Source: Anaerococcus marasmi (GTDB lineage Bacteria; Bacillota; Clostridia; Tissierellales; Peptoniphilaceae). From it: DNA of 64,000 nucleotides. Made by a program: the position numbers and the translations under genes. Location of the stretch: the NCBI RefSeq assembly GCF_900290195.1, contig NZ_OLMF01000004.1, positions 1,539,501-1,603,500 of the forward strand. The letters are read 5' to 3'. Below the pieces are notes generated by a model. It saw only the letters and a list, made by a program, of their open reading frames with translations, was not told the origin of the DNA and ran no database searches. Positions 1 to 8,965 of the stretch are shown here, piece by piece. Positions within the stretch are counted from its first letter, which is position 1; every line of letters starts with the position of its first letter.

Positions 1-27
1 TGAAATTTAAAATATCTATCTATAAAC

Positions 28-501
28 TTAGAAATCATCATCCAAGATATCTTCTAGATCTTCTGAAATATTTTCCTTATCCTCTTCTTTTACGGTAGAT
101 TTTAGGAAGGAAGAAATATCCTTATAAGAAAGCTCGTAAATTCCCACATAGGCTTGTTCGAAATAAAGTTTTTTATCTTCTTCATGGATGGTATTTCTTA
201 TGTATCCGCCTTCTGACATTTCGATACTTACTAGGATAAACTCGTCTTTATTAGGAAAATCTGATACGCTTTCTTTCTTTGTTAGTTTAGAGTTTTCTAA
301 CAATTGTAGAAAATTTTCTATATCATTATTTTCCTTAATTGTCCGTTTTTCAACTCCTCTATCATTTGCAATTTTGATAAGGCTAAGGCTTTTTACATCT
401 TCTGCCTTAGGAAGACTCGGTCCTTTGTTATTAGGTTTTATCTTTAATAAAACGCCTATGATTATTAGACCTATTAATACAAGGTAATGCTTTTTCTTCA
501 T
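28..501 (-). CDS. Small membrane-anchored protein of unknown function
   Basis: 157 aa. A short lysine-rich start (MKKKHY) is followed by one hydrophobic segment at about residues 6-20, so the protein is probably an N-terminally anchored, outward-facing protein or an uncleaved signal peptide; there is no lipobox cysteine. The rest is charged, with the alternating pattern of a small beta-rich domain, and the C-terminus is very acidic (ends LDDDF). I do not recognise the family with certainty; it resembles the small secreted DUF5301-like proteins of anaerobic Firmicutes. The next gene upstream on the same strand (625-1053) encodes a protein of the same design, so the two may be distant paralogues in one transcription unit. 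Confidence 0.6.
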   Translation of the reverse strand: MKKKHYLVLIGLIIIGVLLKIKPNNKGPSLPKAEDVKSLSLIKIANDRGVEKRTIKENNDIENFLQLLENSKLTKKESVSDFPNKDEFILVSIEMSEGGYIRNTIHEEDKKLYFEQAYVGIYELSYKDISSFLKSTVKEEDKENISEDLEDILDDDF

Positions 502-624
502 AATTTATCCTTTCATCTTTTTTCATTAAATTATAGTAATATTAAAATCTGAAAACTTGCGATATAGTAGGCAAATTAGTATTTCTTACAAAGATAAGAA
601 GGCTAGTAGTCTTAGCTTAAAATT

Positions 625-1053
625 TCAAATTTGAAGGTCGAGTATATAGCCCTTATTTAAGTCGTAATTTATAATAAAGAGGCTCTTATGACCTTTTTTG
701 TCGAAATCTTCCTGATATTTGTAGATAGTACTAGGGTTTTTCTCAAGAATCTCTATTGAATGAAGAATATCGTCATAGTCATCTATTTCTTCCTTACTAG
801 TTTTCATAATTTGCTTAAGACCTTTTGATTTTTTGTAGTAATCATCATCTATGCTTTTTCCTTTAATTATATTCTTGTCATCAATTATAATTTCATAGAT
901 ATCGAAATAATCATCACCAAAGGCCCTCTGAGATTTGTATATTCCTTTTATCTTGTAAGAGTTATTTTTCTGGGTATTTTTCTTGGATATGGAAAATACA
1001 GCTAAAAATCCCAGGATTATAAGTATCAAGATTTTCAATTTCTTATTTTTCAT
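625..1053 (-). CDS. Small membrane-anchored protein of unknown function
   Basis: 142 aa. It begins MKNKKLKILILIILGFLAVFS, a basic start plus a single membrane segment at about residues 7-20, with no lipobox. The exported part is rich in lysine, aspartate and tyrosine and ends in a hydrophobic beta-like strand (YILDLQI). It has the same build as the neighbouring 28-501 product, which it precedes in the direction of transcription, separated by about 120 bases. Function unknown; a host- or envelope-related secreted protein is only a guess. The coding call rests on a plausible start, the anchor and uniform composition. Confidence 0.6.
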   Translation of the reverse strand: MKNKKLKILILIILGFLAVFSISKKNTQKNNSYKIKGIYKSQRAFGDDYFDIYEIIIDDKNIIKGKSIDDDYYKKSKGLKQIMKTSKEEIDDYDDILHSIEILEKNPSTIYKYQEDFDKKGHKSLFIINYDLNKGYILDLQI

Positions 1054-1293
1054 CTTATTACCCTTCTTTCATCTCTATAATTAAAATTAACTAGAACAAA
1101 CTGTAAACTCTACATTTTATAGAAACCTATTAATTTTTGTAGGCTTAAGTTTTTGACCTCTAAAATTTTCTTTGAATAAATCTTAACATTTTTATTATAA
1201 CAACTCATCTGTTATTATTTCAACCTTTATATCAAGCTTCTAATGCTATTATAGATTGCTTTCTAATAAAAGTTTGTTTTAATAAGATAAGTG
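1054..1293. other. AT-rich intergenic stretch
   Basis: No gene or clear repeat seen between the small exported-protein gene and the aminopeptidase terminator. It presumably carries the promoter for the leftward genes at 28-1053, but I could not pick a convincing -35/-10 pair. Confidence 0.3.
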
Positions 1294-1326
1294 GATAAAA
1301 AAAGCCTATCGATACAATCGACAGGC
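1294..1326 (-). terminator. Intrinsic terminator of the M29 aminopeptidase gene
   Basis: On the minus strand the inverted repeat GCCTGTCGAT/ATCGATAGGC (1304-1326, one mismatch, loop of 3) is followed directly by a run of T. It lies just past the stop codon of the leftward gene at 1346-2578. Confidence 0.8.
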
Positions 1327-1345
1327 AAAATATATTATATTTTTT

Positions 1346-2578
1346 CTAGAAGGCCCAGTTGCCATTTTCAAATATTTTAAATTCTTCTTCGTCTTTGTAG
1401 CCAGTAATCTCCAAATCTTCTGTTCCTACCATAAAGTCCTCGTGGATTAGGGAATCGTTTAGGCCTATTTCTTTTACCTTGCTATCATCTAGATCGCTTC
1501 CTCCTTCTACTGTTGTTGGGTAGGCCTTACCTAGGGCGAAGTGGCAGGAGGCGTTTTCGTCAAAGAGGGTATTGTAGAAAAGAATGTTGGAATTTGATAT
1601 TGGAGAATCGTAAGGGACTAGGGCTATTTCTCCTAGGTACTTGCTTCCTTCATCGCTATCTAGCATCTTCCTTAGGGTGTCTTCTCCTTCTTTGGCAGAA
1701 AAAGATACTACCTTTCCATCTTTAAATTCAAATTCGAAATCGTTAATTACAACTCCGTTATAGACTAGAGGCTTGCTAGCTACAAGTTTACCATCTACTC
1801 CATCGTATTGAGGTGAGGTAAAGACTTCTTCTGTTGGCATATTTGGGATAAATCTATCGTTTTTCTCATTTTTTGATCCTGCAGACATCCAAATATGATT
1901 TTTAGGAAGTTTAACCCAAAGATCTGTTCCATTACTTGATTTGTAGTGAACCTTGTCGAATTGATGGTCATTTAAGAATTTGGCCTTCTCATCTAGGGTG
2001 TTGATGTGATTTGTCCAGTTAGCCTTTGTCTCATCCCATGATTCAGAGACTCTTGATACATCAAGGATTGTTTCCCATAATTTATCGTAGGCTTTTTCGT
2101 GAGATAAGTCTGGGAAGACTTTCTTGGCCCATTTTTTGGTTGGGACAGAGATTACTAGCCAAGATAGGATATCGTTCATGGTGTATTTGACATATTCCTT
2201 GGTTTTCTTGCTGTTTTCTCTGATAGCTTCAGAAATTTTTTCGCTATCAAGTCCATTTAATAGGTCTGGGTCTTCTGCGTAGATTGAAATCCTGTTTGAT
2301 TTCTTTTGAGCGATTTGATAATCTAGCTTTTTTATCTTCCAGTCAGGAACTTCGTTTAAAGTCTCCTGGTCTTGGTATTCGTAAGTTAGTCTTGTGATTG
2401 TGTCATCTTTCCAGTCGATTGCCACATTTCTTGCCCCCTTTTCGTAGGCTGCCTTTGCTATAAGGCGACAAAGCTCAGGACTTTCGACAGGGGATGTGAT
2501 TAGGACATCTTCTCCTTCTTTAACGTTTACGCCGAATTCTACGGCAAGTTTAGCGAAGTTTTCTATTCTTTTATTCAT
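1346..2578 (-). CDS. Aminopeptidase, M29 family (AmpS/PepS type)
   Basis: 410 aa, the usual length of the family. M29 enzymes are cytoplasmic dinuclear metallo-aminopeptidases that trim N-terminal residues from peptides. The metal-binding region is recognisable: a glutamate in NMPTEEVFTSP (about residue 247), a glutamate in LGEIALV, His in CHFALGKAY and His/Asp in IHEDFMVGT near the C-terminus. The start at 2578 has a good ribosome-binding site (GGAGGAG on the minus strand). The gene is monocistronic with its own terminator and is divergent from pepF, so two peptide-degrading enzymes share one intergenic region, which fits an amino-acid-fermenting anaerobe. Substrate preference cannot be read from sequence. 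Confidence 0.9.
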   Translation of the reverse strand: MNKRIENFAKLAVEFGVNVKEGEDVLITSPVESPELCRLIAKAAYEKGARNVAIDWKDDTITRLTYEYQDQETLNEVPDWKIKKLDYQIAQKKSNRISIYAEDPDLLNGLDSEKISEAIRENSKKTKEYVKYTMNDILSWLVISVPTKKWAKKVFPDLSHEKAYDKLWETILDVSRVSESWDETKANWTNHINTLDEKAKFLNDHQFDKVHYKSSNGTDLWVKLPKNHIWMSAGSKNEKNDRFIPNMPTEEVFTSPQYDGVDGKLVASKPLVYNGVVINDFEFEFKDGKVVSFSAKEGEDTLRKMLDSDEGSKYLGEIALVPYDSPISNSNILFYNTLFDENASCHFALGKAYPTTVEGGSDLDDSKVKEIGLNDSLIHEDFMVGTEDLEITGYKDEEEFKIFENGNWAF

Positions 2579-2633
2579 TGCTCCTCCTTTTTTTCTTCTA
2601 TTATACTTCTATTGTTATTAAATAATATTGTAG

Positions 2634-2650
2634 ATGATAGATACTATCAT
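2634..2650. promoter_or_regulatory. Inverted repeat in the divergent aminopeptidase/pepF promoter region
   Basis: ATGATAG-ATA-CTATCAT is a perfect 7-bp inverted repeat with a 3-bp spacer, centred between the two divergent peptidase genes. Its position and symmetry suit a repressor operator acting on both; the regulator is unknown. Confidence 0.35.
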
Positions 2651-2691
2651 TTTGGGTAGAATAATTGTAATGAAGTAAAAAGGAGATATAG

Positions 2692-4491
2692 ATGAAAAAA
2701 AGAAGTGAAGTTGATGTAAAAGAAACTTGGAAGATCGAGGATATGTATGCCGATGATGATGCCTTCTACGAAGAAATAGAAAAGCTAAAGGCTAAGGCGA
2801 GCGAATTTTCTAAGGAATTTAAGGATATAAGCGCAGTAGAAGAAGTATCAAAATCCTTAAGAGAGTATTCGGAAATTATAGCCATAGTAGATAAGCTAGG
2901 AACCTTTGCGGGAATTTCTATGGAAGTCGATACTACAGATGATCATATGGCTAAAAGATATGCAAGACTTGGCAATGAGCTTTCTAAGGTATTTTCTGAC
3001 CTATCTTTCTACGAGCCAGCTCTTTCAAGGCTTGATAAGGAAGTCCTAAGAGAAGTAGTAGAAAATAATAAGGATTTTGCCTACTTTATAGAAAGAATAG
3101 AAGACAAACAAGCCCACATGCTATCAGATGAGACAGAAGCTGTCCTTGCAAGTCTTGAGCCAACCTTTGATGCCCCATATACTAACTACAACGACATGCG
3201 TTATGGAGATATGGACTTTGAAAACTTCGAATATGAAGGAGAAGAGATCGTCCTAAACCACAACACCTTCGAGGAGTTCCTAGAGACGGACCCAAGGACC
3301 GACCTTAGACGTGAGGCCTTCAAGAGATACCACGACGTTCTTAGAAAATACGAAAACGCAGATGCCTCAGTTTACAATACCCAAGTAACAAATGAGAAGA
3401 GACTAGCTGATATTCGTGGCTATGAATCAGTTTTCCATTATCTCTTGGCCCGTCAAGATGTCGATTTCGATATTTACGAAAATCAATTAGACACAATCAT
3501 GGAAAAACTTGCTCCTCATATGAGAAAGTACGCAGAAATCATAAAGAAACACTACGGTCTAGATGAGATGACCTACGCAGACCTAAAGCTTGCAATAGAC
3601 CCAGATTATGAACTTGAAGTCGATATAGACAAGGCTCGTGAATACATCCTAGACGGACTTTCTCCCCTAGGAGAGGAATATGTATCATATCTTGATAAGG
3701 CCTTTTCTGATAGGTGGATTGACTATGCCCAAAACACAGGCAAGAGGACAGGAGCCTTCTGTGCAAGCCCTTATAAGTCACACCCATTTATAATGACAAC
3801 CTACAACAATTCCATGAGCCAAGTTATGACCCTAGCCCACGAGTTAGGCCATGCCTGCCAGGGGATTTACTCAAACGATAATCAAGAGGCTCTGCTTTCT
3901 GGTATGAGCATGTATTTTGTAGAATCTCCATCAACGGCCAACGAGATAACTATGGAAAGATATCTCCTAAACAAGGCAAAAGACGATAGGGAGAAATTGT
4001 GGGTGCTTTCTACAATGATTGGAAAGACCTATTATCACAATTTCGTTACCCACTTCCTAGAAGCAAGTTTCCAAAGAGATGTTTATCGTAAAGTAGAAAA
4101 AGGAGAGAGGCTTTCATCTTCTGACTTTAACATAATCTTTAAGGAAAATCTAGAGAAATTCTGGGGAGATTCTGTAAAACTTGATGAGGGAAGCGAGTTG
4201 ACTTGGATGAGACAACCTCACTATTATATGGGACTTTACCCTTACACCTACTCAGCAGGTCTTACTATCGGAACAATAATTTCAGATAAGATTGTAAATG
4301 GTACAGACGAAGATAGGAAAAGATGGATAGATGTCTTAAAGATGGGTGGATCAAAAGGACCGATCGAGCTTGCCAAGGAAGCTGGAGTAGATATGACTAC
4401 TACAAGGCCTCTTGAGGAAGCCATAGAATTTATAGGATCTATAATCGATCAAATCGATAAGCTTCTAGCAAAGCTTGACATGTATAAATAG
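2692..4491 (+). CDS. pepF: Oligoendopeptidase F (M3 family)
   Basis: 599 aa, full length for PepF. It is a cytoplasmic zinc metallopeptidase that cuts oligopeptides imported or released in the cell. The zinc motif is LAHELGHACQG at about residue 383 (HExxH), followed downstream by the glutamate ligand region (FVESPSTANEI), and the substrate-binding segment QPHYYMGLYPYTYSAG near the C-terminus is typical of the family. The start at 2692 follows AAGGAGATATAG. The gene is followed within 10 bases by an FNT-family channel gene, probably co-transcribed. Confidence 0.95.
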   Translation: MKKRSEVDVKETWKIEDMYADDDAFYEEIEKLKAKASEFSKEFKDISAVEEVSKSLREYSEIIAIVDKLGTFAGISMEVDTTDDHMAKRYARLGNELSKVFSDLSFYEPALSRLDKEVLREVVENNKDFAYFIERIEDKQAHMLSDETEAVLASLEPTFDAPYTNYNDMRYGDMDFENFEYEGEEIVLNHNTFEEFLETDPRTDLRREAFKRYHDVLRKYENADASVYNTQVTNEKRLADIRGYESVFHYLLARQDVDFDIYENQLDTIMEKLAPHMRKYAEIIKKHYGLDEMTYADLKLAIDPDYELEVDIDKAREYILDGLSPLGEEYVSYLDKAFSDRWIDYAQNTGKRTGAFCASPYKSHPFIMTTYNNSMSQVMTLAHELGHACQGIYSNDNQEALLSGMSMYFVESPSTANEITMERYLLNKAKDDREKLWVLSTMIGKTYYHNFVTHFLEASFQRDVYRKVEKGERLSSSDFNIIFKENLEKFWGDSVKLDEGSELTWMRQPHYYMGLYPYTYSAGLTIGTIISDKIVNGTDEDRKRWIDVLKMGGSKGPIELAKEAGVDMTTTRPLEEAIEFIGSIIDQIDKLLAKLDMYK

Positions 4492-4501
4492 AAATTTAAA
4501 T

Positions 4502-5140
4502 ATGAAATACAAAGACTATGTATATGGCTTTATGGCCGGAGTTATAGTTGGCCTTGGAGGAGTAATAAAATTAAGTCTTCCTTCAAAGGCCCTAGGCTCT
4601 TTCCTCTTTGCTGGAGCGCTTTTTATTATCTTAAGCCTAGAGTATTATCTTTTTACTGGCATGGTAGGATATTACTTTTATAAGGAAAGAAGGCCCTACA
4701 GATTAAAGTTAATTAAAGTGCTTTTAGGAAATCTCTTGGGGACTTTCACAGTAGCTAAAATGATTAGCCTAACAAGGTATGGCGAGAATTTAATCCATCT
4801 TGCAGAAAGGTCAGTTGCAATAAAAACATCGGATAATTTATTGAGTTTATTTATCCTAGCGATTTTTTGTAATATGTTTGTCACAAATGCTACTCATCAA
4901 TTTAAGTACAATTCCTACCAAGTAGGAAAGTATTTAGCTATATTTATATCTATTATGACCTTTGTCCTATCAGGATTTGAGCATTCAATAGCAGATAGCT
5001 TTTACTTTTTCTTGGTAGGAAATATAAATCCTCGCGTTATAACTGTGTTTTTGATAGTTCTTTCGGGAAATATTGTTGGAGGATTAATTATACCTATGGT
5101 GGCTCTTTTCTACGATGAGAACTTTAGGCTTAAGGGATAA
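4502..5140 (+). CDS. Formate/nitrite transporter (FNT) family protein
   Basis: About 212 aa from the ATG at 4502; a start further upstream would lie inside pepF. It is a hydrophobic protein with roughly six membrane segments. FNT proteins are pentameric channels for formate, nitrite or other small monovalent anions. Visible family marks are the glutamate-containing segment LSLEYYLFTGMVGY in helix 2, the central GFEHSIAD motif with the pore histidine, and the GNIVGGLIIPM motif in the last helix. At 212 residues it is shorter than FocA/NirC (about 260-285), mainly at the ends. The substrate is uncertain; formate or another fermentation acid would fit an anaerobe. Confidence 0.75.
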   Translation: MKYKDYVYGFMAGVIVGLGGVIKLSLPSKALGSFLFAGALFIILSLEYYLFTGMVGYYFYKERRPYRLKLIKVLLGNLLGTFTVAKMISLTRYGENLIHLAERSVAIKTSDNLLSLFILAIFCNMFVTNATHQFKYNSYQVGKYLAIFISIMTFVLSGFEHSIADSFYFFLVGNINPRVITVFLIVLSGNIVGGLIIPMVALFYDENFRLKG

Positions 5141-5182
5141 GTTTAACTTGGAGAAATTTTTAGAAAAAACAAGTGTTTTTGC

Positions 5183-5210
5183 TTGACATTCTTGCTTTAT
5201 ATAGTATATC
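5183..5210 (+). promoter_or_regulatory. Candidate promoter upstream of gltX
   Basis: TTGACA (5183-5188), a 16-bp spacer, then TATATC (5205-5210); a second -10-like hexamer TATAAT lies at 5215-5220. It lies after the FNT gene and before the hairpin at 5236. Confidence 0.45.
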
Positions 5211-5235
5211 TTGATATAATAAAATATATTAGTTT

Positions 5236-5275
5236 GAAGGGGGTGGATTTTCACTCCCTTCCTTATCTATTTTAT
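5236..5275 (+). terminator. Terminator-like hairpin between the FNT gene and gltX
   Basis: GAAGGGGGTG (5236-5245) pairs with CACTCCCTTC (5252-5261) with one G-U pair and a 6-base loop, followed by a T-rich tail. It either ends the pepF-FNT transcript or, because a promoter-like sequence lies just upstream, attenuates gltX. No T-box sequence was recognised. Confidence 0.65.
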
Positions 5276-5361
5276 TATTTTTACTTAAAAATTTTTAAGA
5301 TTTATTATATAATAGTAAAAGAATATATATTTTGTAATTAATTAAAATTAAGGAGAATTAA

Positions 5362-6843
5362 ATGGAAAACGTACGTGTAAGATTTGCACCATCACCAACA
5401 GGATATTTGCACATAGGAGGTCTTAGAACTGCTTTGTTCAACTACCTATACGCAAGACATACTGGTGGGGATATGCTTTTAAGAATTGAAGATACAGATA
5501 GGACTAGATTTGTAGAAGGAGCTTTGGAAAACCTCCTAAAGGCCCTTAAATGGTCTGGCATCGAAATCGACGAAGGAGTAATGCTAGACGAAAATGGCAA
5601 AGTTATCCAAAAGGGCGACTGTGGTCCATATATCCAATCTGAAAGAGTTGAAGAAGGTATCTATGATAAATACATCGACCAACTCATAGAAGAAGGCAAG
5701 GCTTACTATTGCTTCTGCTCACAAGAAAGAATCGACAAGGTACGTGACCAACAAAGAGCTGATGGACTTACACCAAAATATGACGGACTCTGCAGGTCAA
5801 TTCCTCTAGAAGAAGCTAAAAAAAGAGTTGCAGCAGGGGAACCTCACACAGTTAGACTAAAACTTCCAGTAAACAGAGACATTACTTTTAACGATAAGAT
5901 AAAGGGAAAGATCACCTTCAACACAGACGATCAAGACGACCAAGTCCTTATCAAAAGAGACGGCTTCCCTACCTATCACTTCGCGGTAGTAGTAGACGAT
6001 CACTTGATGGGAATTACCCACGTAGTTCGTGGAGATGAGTGGGTTTCTTCAACTCCAAAACACGTTTACCTATACGAAGCTTTTGGCTGGAAGGCACCAG
6101 AATACATCCACCTACCAACCGTTCTTAACAAGGACCACAAGAAATATTCAAAGAGAAACGGAGACGGCATGGTAGAAGACTTCATCGAAGAAGGCTACAT
6201 GCCAGAAGGACTTATCAACTTCCTAGCCCTACTCGGCTGGTCACCAGATAGCGAAGAAGAAATATTTACTATGAAACAATTGGCTGAACAATTCGACTTC
6301 GACAGAGTAAATAAGACCGGAGCAGTTTTTGATAAGAGAAAACTTGATTGGGTTAACGGCCACTATGTAAGAGACTTATCAGTAGATGAGCTTACAGAAA
6401 AAATCAAACCATACATGGTAAAATCTGGCCTAATAGACGAATCTTACCCAGAAGATAAATTAAAACTCTTAGCAGCAACTTGGCAATCAGCAATCGATAA
6501 GTTCTCAGATGCGCCAGAGTTATCAAAGAATTATTTCATAGCTGATAAGGATATGACTTGGGATGAGGAAGCTGTTGAGGCAATAAAGACAGATGATGCC
6601 AAAAAACTAATCGACTCCTTCCTAAATCATCTTGAAGAAATCGATGAAATCGACGAAGAATTTGCATCAACTATAATGAAGAAAATCCAAAAAGAAACAG
6701 GAATCAAGGGCAAGAACCTATGGTTCCCAGTAAGAGCTGCTATAACAGGCTCAGTTCATGGACCAGAACTATCTAATGCCTTCGTAATCATGGGCAAGGA
6801 AAAGATTAAAGAAAGATTAAATTACGTAAAGGAAAACTTTTAA
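5362..6843 (+). CDS. gltX: Glutamyl-tRNA synthetase
   Basis: 493 aa, normal length. A class I aminoacyl-tRNA synthetase that charges tRNA-Glu (and in many Firmicutes tRNA-Gln, which is then amidated). The HIGH motif is seen as PTGYLHIGGLRT at residues 11-22 and the KMSKS equivalent as KYSKRNGDG near residue 260. The ribosome-binding site AAGGAGAATTAA precedes ATG 5362. The stop overlaps the cysS start by one base, so this is the first gene of the gltX-cysS-rlmB-yacP-sigma operon. Confidence 0.97.
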   Translation: MENVRVRFAPSPTGYLHIGGLRTALFNYLYARHTGGDMLLRIEDTDRTRFVEGALENLLKALKWSGIEIDEGVMLDENGKVIQKGDCGPYIQSERVEEGIYDKYIDQLIEEGKAYYCFCSQERIDKVRDQQRADGLTPKYDGLCRSIPLEEAKKRVAAGEPHTVRLKLPVNRDITFNDKIKGKITFNTDDQDDQVLIKRDGFPTYHFAVVVDDHLMGITHVVRGDEWVSSTPKHVYLYEAFGWKAPEYIHLPTVLNKDHKKYSKRNGDGMVEDFIEEGYMPEGLINFLALLGWSPDSEEEIFTMKQLAEQFDFDRVNKTGAVFDKRKLDWVNGHYVRDLSVDELTEKIKPYMVKSGLIDESYPEDKLKLLAATWQSAIDKFSDAPELSKNYFIADKDMTWDEEAVEAIKTDDAKKLIDSFLNHLEEIDEIDEEFASTIMKKIQKETGIKGKNLWFPVRAAITGSVHGPELSNAFVIMGKEKIKERLNYVKENF

Positions 6844-8261
6844 TGAAAATTCATAACACGCTTACAAGACAAAAAGAAGAATTTATCCCAATAGAAGAAA
6901 ACAAAATAAGGATGTATGTCTGTGGGCCAACTGTTTATGATTATATGCACATTGGAAATGCTAGGCCTTTGGTTGTCTTCGATACTTTCAGACGCTACAT
7001 GCAGTTTAAAGGCTTTGATGTAAAATACGTGGTAAACTTCACAGATGTAGACGATAAGATAATCAACAAATCTATCGATGAAGGAATCACCACCAAGGAA
7101 GTTACAGATAAGTATATAGCTGCCTACATGGAAGATGCCAAGGACTTAAATATAGATGAAGAAGATACCATCCACCCTAGGGCAACCGAGGTTATGGATG
7201 ATATCATTAGCTTCGTCAAAGGCCTAGTCGATAAGGGTATGGCCTACGAATCAGAAGGAGATGTCTACTTCGACGTATCAAAGGCAGACGATTATGGTAA
7301 GCTTTCAGGCAAAAACATAGAAGATCTCATGCACGGAGCAAGTAACAGACTAGATTCTGCTGATGGCTCTAAGAAAAAATCCCCAGTAGATTTTGCCTTG
7401 TGGAAGAAAACTAAAAAAGAAGGCGAAATAAGCTGGCAATCTCCATGGGGAGAGGGAAGACCTGGCTGGCATATAGAATGCTCTACCATGAGTAAGAAAA
7501 TCTTAGGAGAGACTATAGATATCCATGCCGGTGGAGAAGACTTAGAGTTTCCTCACCATGAAAATGAAATTGCTCAATCAGAAGGCCTTAATGGCAAGAC
7601 CTTTGCCAATTACTGGATGCACAATGGGATGATCCAAGTTGACGGAACAAAGATGAGCAAGTCTTTGGGAAACTTCTTCACCCTTCATGATATCAAGAAG
7701 GAATACGACCTATCTATTATTAGATTCTGGCTACTTACAACAAATTACAGACAAACAATCAACTTCACAAGAGAAATAATAGAGCAGGCCAAGGCCTCCC
7801 TTCAAAGACTAACCAATGCTTACTTTAGACTAGAAGAACTGTTAGATAAGGCAGAGGACAAGGACCTATCAGAAGAAGAAAAAAGTCTCGAAAATGACCT
7901 TAAGGCCTTTAAGGATAAGTTTATCGAAGTGATGGATGATGACTTAAACACAGCGGATGCTATTACAGTTTTATTTGACATAGCAAAATTTGTAAATACA
8001 AAGCTCGATTTATCATCAAGTAAAGATCTTGTAGATAAAACTTATAAGCTCTACAAGGAGCTTTTCGAAAGCTTGGGCCTTCTTGCCAAGAAAAAAGAAG
8101 CTGATGTAGACGTATCTAAAATCGAAGAGCTAATAGCAAAAAGAAGCGAAGCTAAAAAGGCCAAGGACTTTGCTACAGCAGATAAAATCAGAGATGAGCT
8201 TTCTTCTATGGGAATTACTATCAAAGATACCAGAGAAGGTGTCAAGTGGGAGATTAGCTGA
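6843..8261 (+). CDS. cysS: Cysteinyl-tRNA synthetase
   Basis: 472 aa. A class I synthetase charging tRNA-Cys. The zinc-binding and HIGH region is VCGPTVYDYMHIGNARP at residues 28-44, the zinc ligands continue in GRPGWHIECSTMS and EFPHHENEIAQSE, and KMSKS is present exactly as TKMSKSLGNFF. It overlaps gltX and rlmB by one base each (TAATG- and TGATG-type junctions), indicating translational coupling. In many Firmicutes the mini-ribonuclease III gene mrnC follows cysS; here rlmB follows directly. Confidence 0.97.
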   Translation: MKIHNTLTRQKEEFIPIEENKIRMYVCGPTVYDYMHIGNARPLVVFDTFRRYMQFKGFDVKYVVNFTDVDDKIINKSIDEGITTKEVTDKYIAAYMEDAKDLNIDEEDTIHPRATEVMDDIISFVKGLVDKGMAYESEGDVYFDVSKADDYGKLSGKNIEDLMHGASNRLDSADGSKKKSPVDFALWKKTKKEGEISWQSPWGEGRPGWHIECSTMSKKILGETIDIHAGGEDLEFPHHENEIAQSEGLNGKTFANYWMHNGMIQVDGTKMSKSLGNFFTLHDIKKEYDLSIIRFWLLTTNYRQTINFTREIIEQAKASLQRLTNAYFRLEELLDKAEDKDLSEEEKSLENDLKAFKDKFIEVMDDDLNTADAITVLFDIAKFVNTKLDLSSSKDLVDKTYKLYKELFESLGLLAKKKEADVDVSKIEELIAKRSEAKKAKDFATADKIRDELSSMGITIKDTREGVKWEIS

Positions 8262-8965
8262 TGGATAAGATATACGGAAGAAAGCCGGTTCTAGATACCT
8301 TAGATACAGACATCAAAGTCCATAAGGCCTATATCTTAAAGCAAAATTCCAAGCTAGTAGATAAGATAATAGATAAATTAAATCAAAAAAATATAGAAAT
8401 ATCCTTTGTAGATAAGAGATTTTTTGATAAGATAGATATGAACCACCAGGGCGTTATGCTTGAGGTCGAATCTTTTAAGTATTCTAGCTTGGAGGACTTA
8501 TCTGATTCTTCAAGGCTTATAATCCTAGATAAAATCGAAGACCCTCACAACCTAGGCGCTATTATAAGGAGTGCAGAAAGCTTTGGCTTCGATGCAGTTA
8601 TAATTCCAGAGAGAAGATCAGCTTCTGTAACATCTACAGTCTATAAGACTAGCGCTGGAGCTATTAATAATATCAAGGTAGTAAGGGTCACCAATCTAAC
8701 TAGAACCATAAAGGACCTTAAGGACAAGGGATTTTGGGTCTATGGTCTTGCTGGAGAAGCCCACTCTGACATAAGTCATGCAGACCTAAGAGGTAAGGTA
8801 GCTCTCGTTGTAGGCAATGAGGGTGAAGGAATCTCTAGACTTGTGAGGGAGAATTGTGATATGCTTATAAATATACCAATGCTTGGGAGAGTTAATAGCT
8901 TAAATGCCTCTGTAGCGGCGGCGATTTCTATGTATGAGCTATTAAGACAAAATGGCTTTAACTAA
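8261..8965 (+). CDS. rlmB: 23S rRNA (guanosine-2'-O-)-methyltransferase, TrmH/SpoU family
   Basis: 234 aa. RlmB methylates the ribose of G2251 in 23S rRNA. An N-terminal substrate-binding domain (IYGRKPVLDTL, residues 3-13) is followed by the SPOUT fold with its three motifs: DKIEDPHNLGAIIRSAESFG (motif 1), VVGNEGEGISRL (motif 2) and IPMLGRVNSLNASVAAAI (motif 3, knotted SAM site). The family start and length are normal. It is coupled to cysS by a 1-base overlap and overlaps yacP by 14 bases. Confidence 0.93.
   Translation: MDKIYGRKPVLDTLDTDIKVHKAYILKQNSKLVDKIIDKLNQKNIEISFVDKRFFDKIDMNHQGVMLEVESFKYSSLEDLSDSSRLIILDKIEDPHNLGAIIRSAESFGFDAVIIPERRSASVTSTVYKTSAGAINNIKVVRVTNLTRTIKDLKDKGFWVYGLAGEAHSDISHADLRGKVALVVGNEGEGISRLVRENCDMLINIPMLGRVNSLNASVAAAISMYELLRQNGFN

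Noticed and set aside
5236-5275. T-box leader of gltX
   Set aside because: I saw neither the T-box consensus nor a specifier stem-loop; only a simple terminator-like hairpin.
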